IMG/VR virus record: IMGVR_UViG_3300023174_000038
Location: 1-64,000 of that record
Reading direction: 5' to 3' (one strand)
From: a virus
Length of the DNA: 64,000 bases
The position numbers and the translations under genes were made by a program. The notes under the pieces are model-generated. The model was not told the DNA's origin, did not search any database, and saw nothing but the letters and a program-made list of their open reading frames with translations. Every line of letters starts with the position of its first letter. The stretch's first letter is position 1. Of this stretch, positions 7,942-16,762 are shown piece after piece.

Positions 7942-9005
7942 TCTGTACCCTCCTCCTCAGGTGTTACAGTACTTATCTTTGTAGATGCTTTTTGACTATA
8001 CTCAGTCATAACTTTGTCTAAGCAACTGTCAGTATTTGCTTCCCAGCCTTTACGAAACTTCTTAATGATTTCACCATCAAGTGTTGTGTAGACAAGTGAG
8101 TTACCTTCTTTTTTAACAAGTTCAGCCTTCTCAATCATATCTAGTAAACCTGAATAAGGGCTCATACCTGTTTCATAAGGAATCTTAACTTGTACTGATT
8201 CAAATGGTTTTGCATAACGTGTTTTCATAATCTTACATGCCGCACGAATACCTCGCACGTCACTAATCTTATTACCATCTTCATCTTCTTTAAGTTTCAA
8301 TTTCTTCATAGCAACAACAATACTTGATGCGTAAACAAAACCTTGACCACCACTAATTTTATCATCTGGATCAAACATATCTTGACTAGCATATGTGTGA
8401 TTAGTAGCAACCAAACCAATGTTCAATGAACCAAACATATTAACACAGTTACGAACAAGTGCTGTTAGTGCTTTAGGCTTACGACCCATATCACCTTTCA
8501 TATCACCTGCTTCAAACTGATTAACGTCAGTTGGTGTTAGTAGCATACCAAGACTGTCAAGTACGAATAGTACCTTTGGTCTATCTGTTTCTGCAAGACC
8601 TTTATAGTCTTTAACGAATGTTGATATAGTTTTACCCACATCGTCAATCATGGCCATGTTAAGTTTAAGCAACTTGCTTTCGTCAGTTGATACACCTAAG
8701 GCATGAAGCCATGCTTCGTCCAGTGCGTTCTCGGAGTCAATAAGAACTACAAAAATTCCTTGTTCTTGTGCGTGTCTAACAAGGTTTCCTGAGCAGATGA
8801 ATGATTTTCCTGCTCCTGACTCTCCGGCAAAGACAGTAACTTTACCAAGAGGAACGCCTTTATTAAAATCGCCGCTAATAAGATAATTGAGTGCATAGTT
8901 ACCAGTTGAGATCCAATCAGTAGGATCATTAAATCCTATTGATAGACCTTCAATACTTTTTGTTATGTCGCGGCGAAATTTGCTGATATCAAAAGGTTTT
9001 GCCAT
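7938..9005 (-). CDS. uvsX: UvsX/RecA-family recombinase
   Basis: A 355-aa ATP-dependent strand-exchange protein. Walker A GESGAGKS is at 61-68, Walker B PKVLFVLDSLGML lies near 145-155, and the ATPase lobe has the NHTY and SGGQGF loop motifs typical of phage UvsX/RecA proteins. It forms filaments on ssDNA and drives recombination-dependent replication and repair in T4-type phages. Length is slightly below T4 UvsX (about 390). The ATG has no upstream gap problem: it starts 1 nt after the stop of the 63-aa gene. Neighbours gp32-like, uvsY-like and uvsW complete the pathway. Confidence 0.95.
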   Translation of the reverse strand: MAKPFDISKFRRDITKSIEGLSIGFNDPTDWISTGNYALNYLISGDFNKGVPLGKVTVFAGESGAGKSFICSGNLVRHAQEQGIFVVLIDSENALDEAWLHALGVSTDESKLLKLNMAMIDDVGKTISTFVKDYKGLAETDRPKVLFVLDSLGMLLTPTDVNQFEAGDMKGDMGRKPKALTALVRNCVNMFGSLNIGLVATNHTYASQDMFDPDDKISGGQGFVYASSIVVAMKKLKLKEDEDGNKISDVRGIRAACKIMKTRYAKPFESVQVKIPYETGMSPYSGLLDMIEKAELVKKEGNSLVYTTLDGEIIKKFRKGWEANTDSCLDKVMTEYSQKASTKISTVTPEEEGTE

Positions 9006-9006
9006 A

Positions 9007-9198
9007 TTAATTATCCAATTCTAGTGCTAATGCTTCTTTGATTACCTCAAAGAGTTCTTCATCAGTAGTACAAAGAAATTTGTAATTCTTCCAATCATTC
9101 TCCGAATCTCTTCCACCTACTTCAATCATATAACCGTTAGTATAACGATTGATTGTAAATGATTCATTTACTTTGTTTAGTTTTTCTAGGTATTTCAT
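9007..9198 (-). CDS. Hypothetical small protein, 63 aa
   Basis: A 63-aa acidic protein (MKYLEKLNKVNESFTINRYT...) with an alternating strand/helix pattern. No family recognised. It has a reasonable Shine-Dalgarno (AAGGAATAT) and ends next to uvsX, so it belongs to the uvsX operon. Function unknown. Confidence 0.75.
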   Translation of the reverse strand: MKYLEKLNKVNESFTINRYTNGYMIEVGGRDSENDWKNYKFLCTTDEELFEVIKEALALELDN

Positions 9199-9210
9199 TT
9201 TATATTCCTT

Positions 9211-9444
9211 TTATTTTGCGTGTACACCATTAGTATACACACTGAACGTTTGTTTGTCTAGTATATCTGGACATTTTTCTGCGATAGATTCTAATTCCCA
9301 ATCATTTGGATAATGACGTAATGCTGTTCTTGCACGATCTCTAATTAAGCTAGGAACACGTGGTGTTTTACCTGGATCGCATAATTCTTCCAATAGTTTT
9401 TTACCTTGCTTAATGGCGCGGTATCTTTCGTCACTTGTTGTCAT
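9211..9444 (-). CDS. BPSL0761-like small protein
   Basis: A 77-aa protein. The pattern MTTSDERYRAIKQGKKLLEE, then DPGKTPRVPSLIRDRARTALRHYP strongly recalls the BPSL0761 family of small proteins in Burkholderia and relatives (from memory, not searched). That family has no known biochemical function. Its presence in a phage recombination operon hints at gene exchange with a betaproteobacterial host. A strong Shine-Dalgarno (AAGGAGA) precedes the ATG. It lies downstream of the gp32-like gene on the same transcript. Confidence 0.7.
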   Translation of the reverse strand: MTTSDERYRAIKQGKKLLEELCDPGKTPRVPSLIRDRARTALRHYPNDWELESIAEKCPDILDKQTFSVYTNGVHAK

Positions 9445-9486
9445 GGAGTTCTCCTTAGGTAGGGAGCAATTGCTCCCTATTACCTT

Positions 9487-10491
9487 TTAAGACTTGTTTT
9501 GTCTAGCACGAATCATTGCTAGAATGTCTTGTGCTTTGTCACTTGATGGTTGTGCTGTTGGAACCTTAATAGATTCGGCTGCAGCCATTGCATCTTCTTC
9601 CCATGGTGCTGAAGTTTCTGCTACGGGGGCGGTTGCGGGTGCTCTAGTTTCAGTAGTAGCTGTTTGTTTTTCCGCGGTTGCTCCTGCAGGTGCTTCTAGT
9701 CCCCAAGGACGATAGTAACTACCCCAACGCTCTAAGTCATATGGTTGACCATCTACACTTGCATCAAACATTTCTTTGATTACACGCAACTCTGCTTCGC
9801 CAGGGCGCTTTGGCAAGAACTCTGCCAAATTGTACAAACCATGTGCTTCAATAGCGGCTTGTTCTGCCTCAGTCAATGCTGACTCTTTACGTGCCCAATT
9901 ACTTGTTGAGTAATCAGCATAGCCACCTTTACTTGTTTTCTTAATGTTCAAATCAAGACCACGCATAAAATCTGTTGGCAATTCTTCCATCTCAGGATCC
10001 ATCAAACTTGCTTTAATGATTGTAAAGATTTGTGGACTGATAATGAATCTACGAATCGGATTAGCCGGTGTCTTATCATCACCAATTGGGTTCTGACGAA
10101 CAAAACCTTGAAACAAATAACTGCGTTTCTTCCAGTATTTGTTTGCTAACTCTTTTAATGTTTCATCTTTATACCAAGGACGAACTTCTGTTAAGATTGG
10201 GCACTGTGCTTTTGGGTCATACATCTCAACGCAAGGTACTTGTACTTCAATACGCTTAACGTTAGGATCACCCTTAACTCCATTGAATGGGAGTTTAATA
10301 ATTTGTCGTTCTACCCAGAAGTATGGGTTATTACTATCTGCATCAGGCAATAGACGTAATGTGGCTGTCGTGCCTTCGTCCATATTCCAGTGGGGGTAGA
10401 TAGAGTTATCTGATTGTTTCTGTGTTGAACCAGAAGTTGATTTGTTTTCTTGTGCCGCAATACGGGCACGAATCTCTGCTAATGATGCCAT
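9487..10491 (-). CDS. 32: gp32-type single-stranded DNA-binding protein
   Basis: A 334-aa protein matching the three-part layout of T4 gp32. The basic N-terminus (MASLAEIRARIAAQ) resembles the gp32 cooperativity segment; a core OB-fold contains many Trp/Tyr/Phe; and the C-terminal tail (from about residue 275) is Ala/Pro/Glu-rich and acidic. A Cys pair (CVEMYDPKAQC) may be part of a zinc site like the one in gp32. It coats ssDNA and organises replication and recombination with UvsX/UvsY. It has its own early promoter and a structured 5' leader (see separate entries), consistent with autoregulation as known for T4 gene 32. Confidence 0.85.
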   Translation of the reverse strand: MASLAEIRARIAAQENKSTSGSTQKQSDNSIYPHWNMDEGTTATLRLLPDADSNNPYFWVERQIIKLPFNGVKGDPNVKRIEVQVPCVEMYDPKAQCPILTEVRPWYKDETLKELANKYWKKRSYLFQGFVRQNPIGDDKTPANPIRRFIISPQIFTIIKASLMDPEMEELPTDFMRGLDLNIKKTSKGGYADYSTSNWARKESALTEAEQAAIEAHGLYNLAEFLPKRPGEAELRVIKEMFDASVDGQPYDLERWGSYYRPWGLEAPAGATAEKQTATTETRAPATAPVAETSAPWEEDAMAAAESIKVPTAQPSSDKAQDILAMIRARQNKS

Positions 10492-10537
10492 GATAAATTT
10501 CCTTATAAATTGAGATGGTCTCGTTTTTAATATTCGC

Positions 10538-10554
10538 CGCTTCCCTATGAAGCG
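10538..10554 (-). promoter_or_regulatory. Hairpin in the 5' leader of the ssDNA-binding-protein mRNA
   Basis: CGCTTC/GAAGCG stem (10538-10543 with 10549-10554) lies just after the predicted start of a ~72-nt leader. An A/U-rich unstructured stretch follows, then a Shine-Dalgarno AAGGA. The layout resembles the T4 gene 32 autoregulatory leader (structure followed by AU-rich ssRNA); the function is inferred. Confidence 0.5.
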
Positions 10555-10563
10555 ACTAACACA

Positions 10564-10598
10564 AGAGTTAGTATAGCATGTCTAACTCTCAATGTCAA
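10564..10598 (-). promoter_or_regulatory. Early promoter P4 with 8-bp operator-like inverted repeat
   Basis: Minus strand TTGACA (10593-10598), 17-nt spacer, TATACT (10570-10575). A perfect inverted repeat AGAGTTAG/CTAACTCT with a 10-nt centre (10564-10589) brackets the -10 box. A late-type ATAAATAC motif (10601-10608) lies just upstream, so the gene may be expressed in two phases. Confidence 0.75.
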
Positions 10599-10654
10599 TA
10601 GTATTTATCCCTATTGTGGGTAAACACATTTTTTTGTATAGGTTTTTAACCCTT

Positions 10655-12091
10655 TTAGATGTAGGGTAATCCAATGATTTTGTCCAGCATACGTGAATAT
10701 GTTTTATCCAAACTTTCAGTAAACAAGTCAAGTTGATTTTGTACTGGCTGTTCCCACAATTTATGTTTAACAACTGTTAGCCAATTTTCTACTTGTTCTT
10801 TTTTCAATGGAGTATTTTCGTCACCTAAATTATATAACATAGGTGTATATTTTTCTATCATATAATGTATTTGTTCATCTGTATACTGGGTTTCAGGGTT
10901 TTCCAAATCTCTCCAATATGTATTTTTAAATACTTGAATTAATGCAGGTAAATGTTTAGTTATCCATTCATTGTATTTGGGATTACTATACTTTTGTAAA
11001 GGTTTAAATGTTTTACCTTCGGCTAGTTTTCTACCAATCATTTGTTCTGCACCTTTAGTAATATTCTTTTCATCTGCTGGACCTTTAGCCATTTTACTTA
11101 ATATGTCGGCTTGTGGACCTGCACCAGCTGGCTCTTGCATAGTAGAATCGTTTTGTGCTTGCCCTGTCATTTTACTAGTCATTGCAGTAATTAAATTAAG
11201 CTGATCCTCAATTTTATCTTTCATATCAGAAACTGTCTGTGCATCTTGTTGTGCACCGGCTCTTAATTGATAGGTAATGTCTTTTTCTTTTTGTACAGCC
11301 GCTAACTGTTTTTTTACATTATTCATTTCATTACCAAAATCTTTAATTTGATTTTCATAACCTTTAACTATTTCAGAATATTTTTGAATTTCTCCGGCGT
11401 GTGTTTTTTGCAGGTTACCCAATTGACCTGCTTTCTTGTTAATATATTTTACAAATCTACCTTCTTTTGCATTCAAATCGTCCTGAGTTTTTTGTAACTG
11501 GTTTTCCAATCTCTGATATAACTCATCTCCGATATTTTTTTGTTTGTTTAATGTGACTATTAAAGTATTTACTTTTGCCAAATCTTTATCGTCAATAGAA
11601 GGATTGTTGGAAATTTGTTTAATTTGTGCTTCTATATTTCTAAACTTTTCTGGATCCATTCCAGGTTTATTTTTTAATATTTCTAAATCTTTTTGCAATT
11701 TTTCTAAATCATCGGCACTTACTTTTGCTTTTTGTTGTGTTTTAGCACCGCCGGTTGTTAATGTACCACTCAGTTGTTTTAATCTAGCAACTTCACGATC
11801 CGTTTCAATAGATTGTCTTTCAAAATCTTGTAACTCTTGATCCAAATCATCCACTGCACCTCTTAAACGTTCATTCTCACGTTTTTGAGTATCAATTAAT
11901 TTATTTTGAGTTGAATCAGTTTTTTCCTGAGTAGACATTTGGTCAGCAATATACAATGTCAATGCTTGTTGGCTATCATAACCAGGATATTTATTTCTAG
12001 CTCTGTATATTAAATCTTTATCAACCGGCAAACCTCTAACAGTACCTGTATTGGTTTCACGGTCTTCATTTAATAATGATGAAATTTTCAT
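10655..12091 (-). CDS. Coiled-coil protein, probable virion or scaffold component
   Basis: A 478-aa protein. Residues about 50-300 form long charged heptad-like coiled coils (repeats of DDLDQELQDFERQ-type sequence), followed by a more compact C-terminal domain rich in Tyr and Trp. The N-terminus MKISSLLNED resembles the short M-K/R-x-x-x-F/L-I/L-x-E leader of T4 internal capsid proteins. It overlaps by 4 nt the 631-aa gene upstream, which lies next to terminase. No family recognised. It could be an internal head protein or a scaffold, but no direct motif proves this. Confidence 0.75.
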   Translation of the reverse strand: MKISSLLNEDRETNTGTVRGLPVDKDLIYRARNKYPGYDSQQALTLYIADQMSTQEKTDSTQNKLIDTQKRENERLRGAVDDLDQELQDFERQSIETDREVARLKQLSGTLTTGGAKTQQKAKVSADDLEKLQKDLEILKNKPGMDPEKFRNIEAQIKQISNNPSIDDKDLAKVNTLIVTLNKQKNIGDELYQRLENQLQKTQDDLNAKEGRFVKYINKKAGQLGNLQKTHAGEIQKYSEIVKGYENQIKDFGNEMNNVKKQLAAVQKEKDITYQLRAGAQQDAQTVSDMKDKIEDQLNLITAMTSKMTGQAQNDSTMQEPAGAGPQADILSKMAKGPADEKNITKGAEQMIGRKLAEGKTFKPLQKYSNPKYNEWITKHLPALIQVFKNTYWRDLENPETQYTDEQIHYMIEKYTPMLYNLGDENTPLKKEQVENWLTVVKHKLWEQPVQNQLDLFTESLDKTYSRMLDKIIGLPYI

Positions 12092-13983
12092 TTTTTAATT
12101 CCAGCAATGTTTAATATTCTTGCTAAGTCATCGGAACCTTCGGCTACAGTCTCATTAGTTAACGGTGTATCTAATTTCTTAACAGGAGGTTTTGGAGTAG
12201 GATAGTATGCAGATTTAGCACGTTTATCAGTACCTTTGATTTTAGGATTGTCTACTCTAGGATTTACATGTTTCCATGGGTCAAGAGCATCATTATCTTT
12301 CTCTTCACCTTCACCAACTAGATCACCAATTGTTGCTGGCTTGTTAGCTTTAGGACCTTTATTACGCCATTGTCCTGCTTCCCCTGTAGCATAGTCACCC
12401 GCAAACTCACCATCTTCTGTTACAGGTTCTTCTTTACTGCTATACTTGGCACGAATATTTTGCATTGTTTTCTCACTAGCATCTTCTTGTCCGGCTTTAC
12501 GTAGTGCATCCATACCATCTTTACCATACTTCTTGTCACCCAAGTATGCCTGCAATGCACTTTCTTCAACTTCATCTTCTTCTATGGTACTCATACGTTT
12601 TTTCAACGCTGCCATACCGGCTGGACTTGTCATATTTTTTTCATCAGCTTTGGCTAAATCTTGTTTAGTAACTTTCCAATCACCACCTGGTTGCTTGCGT
12701 TGTACAGCCGGTGTGTTGATTTTTTGGTCAGCTTGATGTGCGGCGTCTAAAGCCTCATCAACTGGTTTATCTTTAGGTTCAGGTTTTTTACCAGTTTGTG
12801 GTACGCCGGCTGATTTTTGTAATTTTTTAATTAGGTCTTCTTCACTACCACCACCTAATTTGTCAAATACTTTACTTCCGACTTTCTTAACTGTATCTAA
12901 TATACCTTCATCTAAATCTTCCTCTTCAGGAATACCAGCTGGATTAAGAGCCTGTTGACCACCGTCACCTTCTTCTAAAGCAACTTCAGTTAAACTATCA
13001 GCCCATTCACTTAACTCATTAACTTCTTTCATCTCAGCTACTTTCTTGTGTAGCTTATTCAATATTGGCATTACACTTTCAATACGTGGATCTAATGTTT
13101 CTTGTACAAACAACTCATTCAAGTTATTTTCTTCACTTTCATCTTCCATTAATGGCGGAGTATATGATTCAAAGTACGCATTGTACCCACGTGCACCACG
13201 CATCTTGCTTAACGATTCTCTTAAACTTTGATAGTGGTTAATGCCTTCATTAACTAACTGTTGTGCTGATTCGTTAAACTGATTATTACGTGTAGCACGA
13301 ACAAATGCACCCATCTTATTGTATTCTTCACATAGACCGATAATATGATTCCAACGGTCATCATGTGGCATACCGCCTTCAGCTAAATGTCGGGCATATA
13401 CCTGAGCAACTCCGGGCTTAGTTGTAGGAGCAAGAATTCTTTCACCTTGTGTGTTCTCTAAGAAGATACGGTTTACATTACGATAACGTTGTTCACCCTC
13501 TTCAATTTGACGACTATGTTCAATAACAATCTTAACTGTTGGAATATTGTCATTATAACTGGCTTTCTTACCCATTGGATAGTAACCTTCTGATATTCTT
13601 TCTTGCTTTTTCATATGTTCCCTTTTTGCCATATCATATTTTAAATGGTCTCTGTTTTTAACTTCAAAACTTAATTGATGTTGCTGTGCAAAACGCTTTA
13701 GATGATTCAATAGTTTGTACCATGAGTCATCACCACCATTATCTTCTTTTTCACTATTGGCAACATCATCACCAAAGTAAATTATCAACTTATGTAATCC
13801 ATCAATAGATGCTGTTACTGTGCCATATTCTTCCCCGTCTTTAGTAAACTTAAACTGAAAGACTTCTGCTTCTTCTGGAACTGGAATTTCCTTACCAGAA
13901 GTATCTAATAGAGTCGGGGCATACCCTCTACTACGTAATAGCTCAAATAATGAGCGGTTAATTGATTCTTGATTTTTAGCCAT
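12088..13983 (-). CDS. Large hydrophilic protein of unknown function, probable structural/internal protein
   Basis: A 631-aa protein with no signal peptide or membrane segment. The N-terminal 250 residues look globular. The remainder is low complexity and charged, with many short linear segments (EEDLDEGILDTVKKVGSKVF, EEDEVEESALQAYLG, ETVAEGSDDLARIL) of repeated acidic helix-turn type. Such disordered tails with xxE sites would suit prohead-protease processing. It is preceded by a late motif GATAAATAC only 3 nt before the ATG and lies between terminase and the coiled-coil gene. Role inferred from position only. Confidence 0.72.
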   Translation of the reverse strand: MAKNQESINRSLFELLRSRGYAPTLLDTSGKEIPVPEEAEVFQFKFTKDGEEYGTVTASIDGLHKLIIYFGDDVANSEKEDNGGDDSWYKLLNHLKRFAQQHQLSFEVKNRDHLKYDMAKREHMKKQERISEGYYPMGKKASYNDNIPTVKIVIEHSRQIEEGEQRYRNVNRIFLENTQGERILAPTTKPGVAQVYARHLAEGGMPHDDRWNHIIGLCEEYNKMGAFVRATRNNQFNESAQQLVNEGINHYQSLRESLSKMRGARGYNAYFESYTPPLMEDESEENNLNELFVQETLDPRIESVMPILNKLHKKVAEMKEVNELSEWADSLTEVALEEGDGGQQALNPAGIPEEEDLDEGILDTVKKVGSKVFDKLGGGSEEDLIKKLQKSAGVPQTGKKPEPKDKPVDEALDAAHQADQKINTPAVQRKQPGGDWKVTKQDLAKADEKNMTSPAGMAALKKRMSTIEEDEVEESALQAYLGDKKYGKDGMDALRKAGQEDASEKTMQNIRAKYSSKEEPVTEDGEFAGDYATGEAGQWRNKGPKANKPATIGDLVGEGEEKDNDALDPWKHVNPRVDNPKIKGTDKRAKSAYYPTPKPPVKKLDTPLTNETVAEGSDDLARILNIAGIKK

Positions 13984-13995
13984 ATTGTATTTATC
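13981..13995 (-). promoter_or_regulatory. Late-type promoter abutting the start codon
   Basis: The minus-strand sequence GATAAATACAATATG puts the T4-late-like motif 3 nt from the ATG of the 631-aa gene, with no Shine-Dalgarno between. Confidence 0.55.
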
Positions 13996-14004
13996 TTTTT
14001 TGTC

Positions 14005-15552
14005 TTAGCTTATGACCGCAAAGAAGGGTAAAGGAGCTATATACTCATCATGGTCACGTATCTGTGTCTCTAAATTCACATGATAATCACTTAAATGCTG
14101 TAACATACGTGTTACTAATAAGCTAGCCATAATCAAATCGTCGGTATCACCTATTTTAGCAGCATAACTACCACCATGTGCTACAAATGCTTTTAGTTCA
14201 CTTATAAGACTACGACTATTTACAGTCATTTTCTTGCTCTCAACCAATGTTTTGAACTTAGCACAACTTGCTAGTTTACTTTTATTAGTTGTGTTAAATC
14301 CTCTACGTCCTTTGCCTGCTTCACTAATAAAGATGCCCGGGATATTGCTTTCGCCGTATTCGTTTAATGATATGATAGCGGCTTCCCCTATACCATTACA
14401 TTCTATACTGTAATAGATGTTATTGGGTTCATTTGTACATTCTGCTATGTATTTGCTTATTTGTGCTAAGAGTTTAATCTGACTAGGGATATCTGTTTTA
14501 TTATGTTTCCATTCACCAACTTGGGTAGTAGTGTTTGCTTCAAAAATTTGTATTGCTGACGGATCACCGCCTGTACCAAGACTTGGATCTAATCCTATAC
14601 AATAGATATTACCTTTCTTTGGCTTTTCATACCACCGAACTTGTCCTATACGACTAACAGGTTCTATACCTTCCATAGCTATCAATGTGTTAGGATTAAT
14701 CAATGTCTCATCGGCAATAATAAATTCGCACCCAATTTCTCGGTTGAAACGATCCTCGCCGAGCTGTGCTTTCATTTCGTCAGCCCACTTTTGGTCTCGT
14801 CCTGGTTGCTCACTCCAATGCGCTCTATATGCTCTAAATCCGTTAACACCAATCTCAGTGGTATTGCCAAAATCATCTTCAGTCTTGTTAGCACCTTTCC
14901 AAATATAAGCAAATTGATCCTCATCACTATTTGGTGTGCTTGTGATAATAGCTTTACCACCAGTACTTAGTGTTGGTGTAATAGCTGTCCAGAATTCTTT
15001 AGCGATACTTGGGCGAACGAACGCAAACTCATCCAAGTATAATAGAGTAATAGACATACCACGACCTGTATTTTCAGTTGTTGTAGCTGAAACTATACGA
15101 GATCCATTCTCAAAGTCTAATGACCCTTTATTGTATGTTGTTACACCTGCTTTAATGTAATCAGGACAGTTTTCATATGCATATCGTATCCGTTGCATAA
15201 TCTCCTGTGCACCTGTATATTTGTGTGCCGCAACTAAGATAGTAGAGTCCGGAACAAACATTGCATACCAAAGTAGGTAACCGGCTGCACTTGTTGATTT
15301 ACCTGATTGTCGTGGCATCAAACTAATTGAAAATCTATAGTTATGATAGGTTTCAATTAATCGTGTTTGATAAGCCCAAGGGTGATAGACCATACTACCT
15401 TTAGTAGGATGCTGTATTATAAAAAAGTTATCCATGAAGTATAGATAACCTGTAACAGGATCACAACATTTGATAAAATCCTGTAGTTCTTTATCAGTTT
15501 TGAAAACTGTTTTAGTATAAGGATTTTTTACTAGTGAAGGGGCATTACTCAT
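14005..15552 (-). CDS. terL: Terminase large subunit (gp17/TerL)
   Basis: A 515-aa DNA-packaging motor. The ATPase domain has Walker A MPRQSGKST (79-87) and Walker B LLYLDEF (170-176) followed by a coupling-type motif ITSTPN. The nuclease domain carries GLDPSLGTGGDPS near 322 and a late DTDDLIMASLL motif, the acidic residues expected for an RNase-H-like fold. Length is shorter than T4 gp17 (610) but normal for related myoviruses. It cuts concatemeric DNA and pumps it into the prohead. The ATG follows a TATAAATAC late motif by 5 nt with no Shine-Dalgarno, which suggests a leaderless transcript. Confidence 0.96.
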   Translation of the reverse strand: MSNAPSLVKNPYTKTVFKTDKELQDFIKCCDPVTGYLYFMDNFFIIQHPTKGSMVYHPWAYQTRLIETYHNYRFSISLMPRQSGKSTSAAGYLLWYAMFVPDSTILVAAHKYTGAQEIMQRIRYAYENCPDYIKAGVTTYNKGSLDFENGSRIVSATTTENTGRGMSITLLYLDEFAFVRPSIAKEFWTAITPTLSTGGKAIITSTPNSDEDQFAYIWKGANKTEDDFGNTTEIGVNGFRAYRAHWSEQPGRDQKWADEMKAQLGEDRFNREIGCEFIIADETLINPNTLIAMEGIEPVSRIGQVRWYEKPKKGNIYCIGLDPSLGTGGDPSAIQIFEANTTTQVGEWKHNKTDIPSQIKLLAQISKYIAECTNEPNNIYYSIECNGIGEAAIISLNEYGESNIPGIFISEAGKGRRGFNTTNKSKLASCAKFKTLVESKKMTVNSRSLISELKAFVAHGGSYAAKIGDTDDLIMASLLVTRMLQHLSDYHVNLETQIRDHDEYIAPLPFFAVIS

Positions 15553-15566
15553 AACAAGTATTTATA
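15550..15566 (-). promoter_or_regulatory. Late promoter TATAAATAC in front of terminase
   Basis: The minus strand reads TATAAATACTTGTTATG. It is a full match to the T4 late consensus TATAAATA. By T4 geometry, transcription would start at or beside the A of the ATG. Confidence 0.65.
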
Positions 15567-15591
15567 TGAGCAACTTAGGAATAGTATTAAA

Positions 15592-15611
15592 AAGCACTCC
15601 TAAGAGTGCTT
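15592..15611 (-). terminator. Rho-independent terminator after the SAM methyltransferase
   Basis: An 8-bp stem AAGCACTC/GAGTGCTT with a TTAG tetraloop (minus strand) is followed by TTTAATAC. It lies 5 nt after the methyltransferase stop. Confidence 0.85.
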
Positions 15612-15615
15612 GATG

Positions 15616-16332
15616 TTATTTGATATCTAAAGGTCTTTGTTTAGTAGCAACAAGACAATAAAACTTCTCATTCATTGTAGTAAATGAACTAGGATTATTG
15701 TTATCTATAGCAACAGACTGCTCTGTTGGTACATTAATTTCAAATTCAAAATTATCAAATTGATTGATAACAAATCCACAACGATCCAATAGTGCGGCTA
15801 ATTGCTGTTCTCCAAAAATACTATAATGATTCAAATTCCATTCATGTTTACGCTCACTATCGGGAGCAGGGACTTCAATATATAATTTACCAAATTGCTT
15901 AAGAACACGATTATATTCCATTAAACTGAATATAGGATATGGACTATGCTCTAATGCTTGACGTAAAAAGATGAAGTCTACACTTTCGTCATAATATCCA
16001 TCTTTTTGTGGTAAAAAACTTAAATCATATTTTTTAATTGTATGACCTTTATCTTCACAAATTTTAATATCACCTGGACTTAATGTAACCCCAGTAAGAT
16101 CGGTGTACCCGCGTTCTTTCATTTCATCCAAGAAATAACCAGGACCACAACCTAAATCAAGAATTTTTGCATCTTTTTTTATTTCAAGGGGGTCAATATA
16201 TTTTTCAACAACAGATTTGGTAAGTGCTGAATGCATTTGGCTATCACCCTCATCATATATATGAGCTGTGTATAGCCATTCGTTGTAAAATTTAAGCTTA
16301 ACTAAGTCTAGTGTATTATTAATATCAATCAT
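15616..16332 (-). CDS. Class I SAM-dependent methyltransferase
   Basis: A 238-aa protein with the Rossmann-fold SAM motif AKILDLGCGPGYFL (motif at 59-65), an acidic loop and a motif-IV-like DFIFLRQALEHSP typical of Methyltransf_11/23 small-molecule or sugar methyltransferases. The C-terminal half (EVPAPDSERKHEWNLNHYS) resembles enzymes acting on glycans or polyketide-like sugars. The substrate is unknown; sugar genes 3-5 kb away make a glycan substrate plausible. It is the last gene of its unit, with a clear terminator. It has a Shine-Dalgarno (AGGGA). Confidence 0.85.
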   Translation of the reverse strand: MIDINNTLDLVKLKFYNEWLYTAHIYDEGDSQMHSALTKSVVEKYIDPLEIKKDAKILDLGCGPGYFLDEMKERGYTDLTGVTLSPGDIKICEDKGHTIKKYDLSFLPQKDGYYDESVDFIFLRQALEHSPYPIFSLMEYNRVLKQFGKLYIEVPAPDSERKHEWNLNHYSIFGEQQLAALLDRCGFVINQFDNFEFEINVPTEQSVAIDNNNPSSFTTMNEKFYCLVATKQRPLDIK

Positions 16333-16384
16333 TTAAATCCCTGTAATTTGATATAATTACTTATACTGATTGATATAGCTCAAA

Positions 16385-16762
16385 TTATTTTCTTTTATAG
16401 CCTTTAAAAGCCTTGTGCGGACTTACTTTATTAGTATCTTCTGGTTCCATACTTCTATGGTCACGTACTAGTGTAGTAGCATCGCTAGGAGATACTGTAT
16501 TAAACGCTTGTTTCATCATTGTATGCTCTGCTTCTGTATATGGGTATGCCATATTATTTTTACCAGCAAAACTCTCATGATCCATATCTAATGATTTGGT
16601 ACTTTTGCCGTCAGCCATTGCAGCTGCCTTCATTATTTGATTTAAATGATATATTCTATCAGTACCATCATCACGAAATTTATAGGCGCCTTGTGTAGCG
16701 GATGCATGATGAGAATGCATCTTACCGCTCTTACCTTCAGTTACAAATTCAATCGCTCTCAT
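16385..16762 (-). CDS. Phage protein with capsid-targeting-like N-terminus and FKGYKRK tail (A)
   Basis: A 125-aa protein starting MRAIEFVTEG and ending VSPHKAFKGYKRK. The N-terminal pattern resembles the T4 internal-protein leader MKTYQEFIAEA, which targets proteins into the prohead and is cut after a Glu by the gp21 protease. The central region is rich in Met, His and Ser (GKMHSHHASATQG, MAYPYTEAEHTMMKQAF). The next gene upstream shares both the N-terminal and C-terminal motifs but not the middle. It overlaps that gene by 4 nt. A virion-internal role is inferred, not demonstrated. Confidence 0.75.
   Translation of the reverse strand: MRAIEFVTEGKSGKMHSHHASATQGAYKFRDDGTDRIYHLNQIMKAAAMADGKSTKSLDMDHESFAGKNNMAYPYTEAEHTMMKQAFNTVSPSDATTLVRDHRSMEPEDTNKVSPHKAFKGYKRK

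Noticed and set aside
469-10491. Plus-strand frames scattered over the recombination region
   Set aside because: All lie opposite well-supported minus-strand genes and lack promoters, ribosome sites or recognisable domains.
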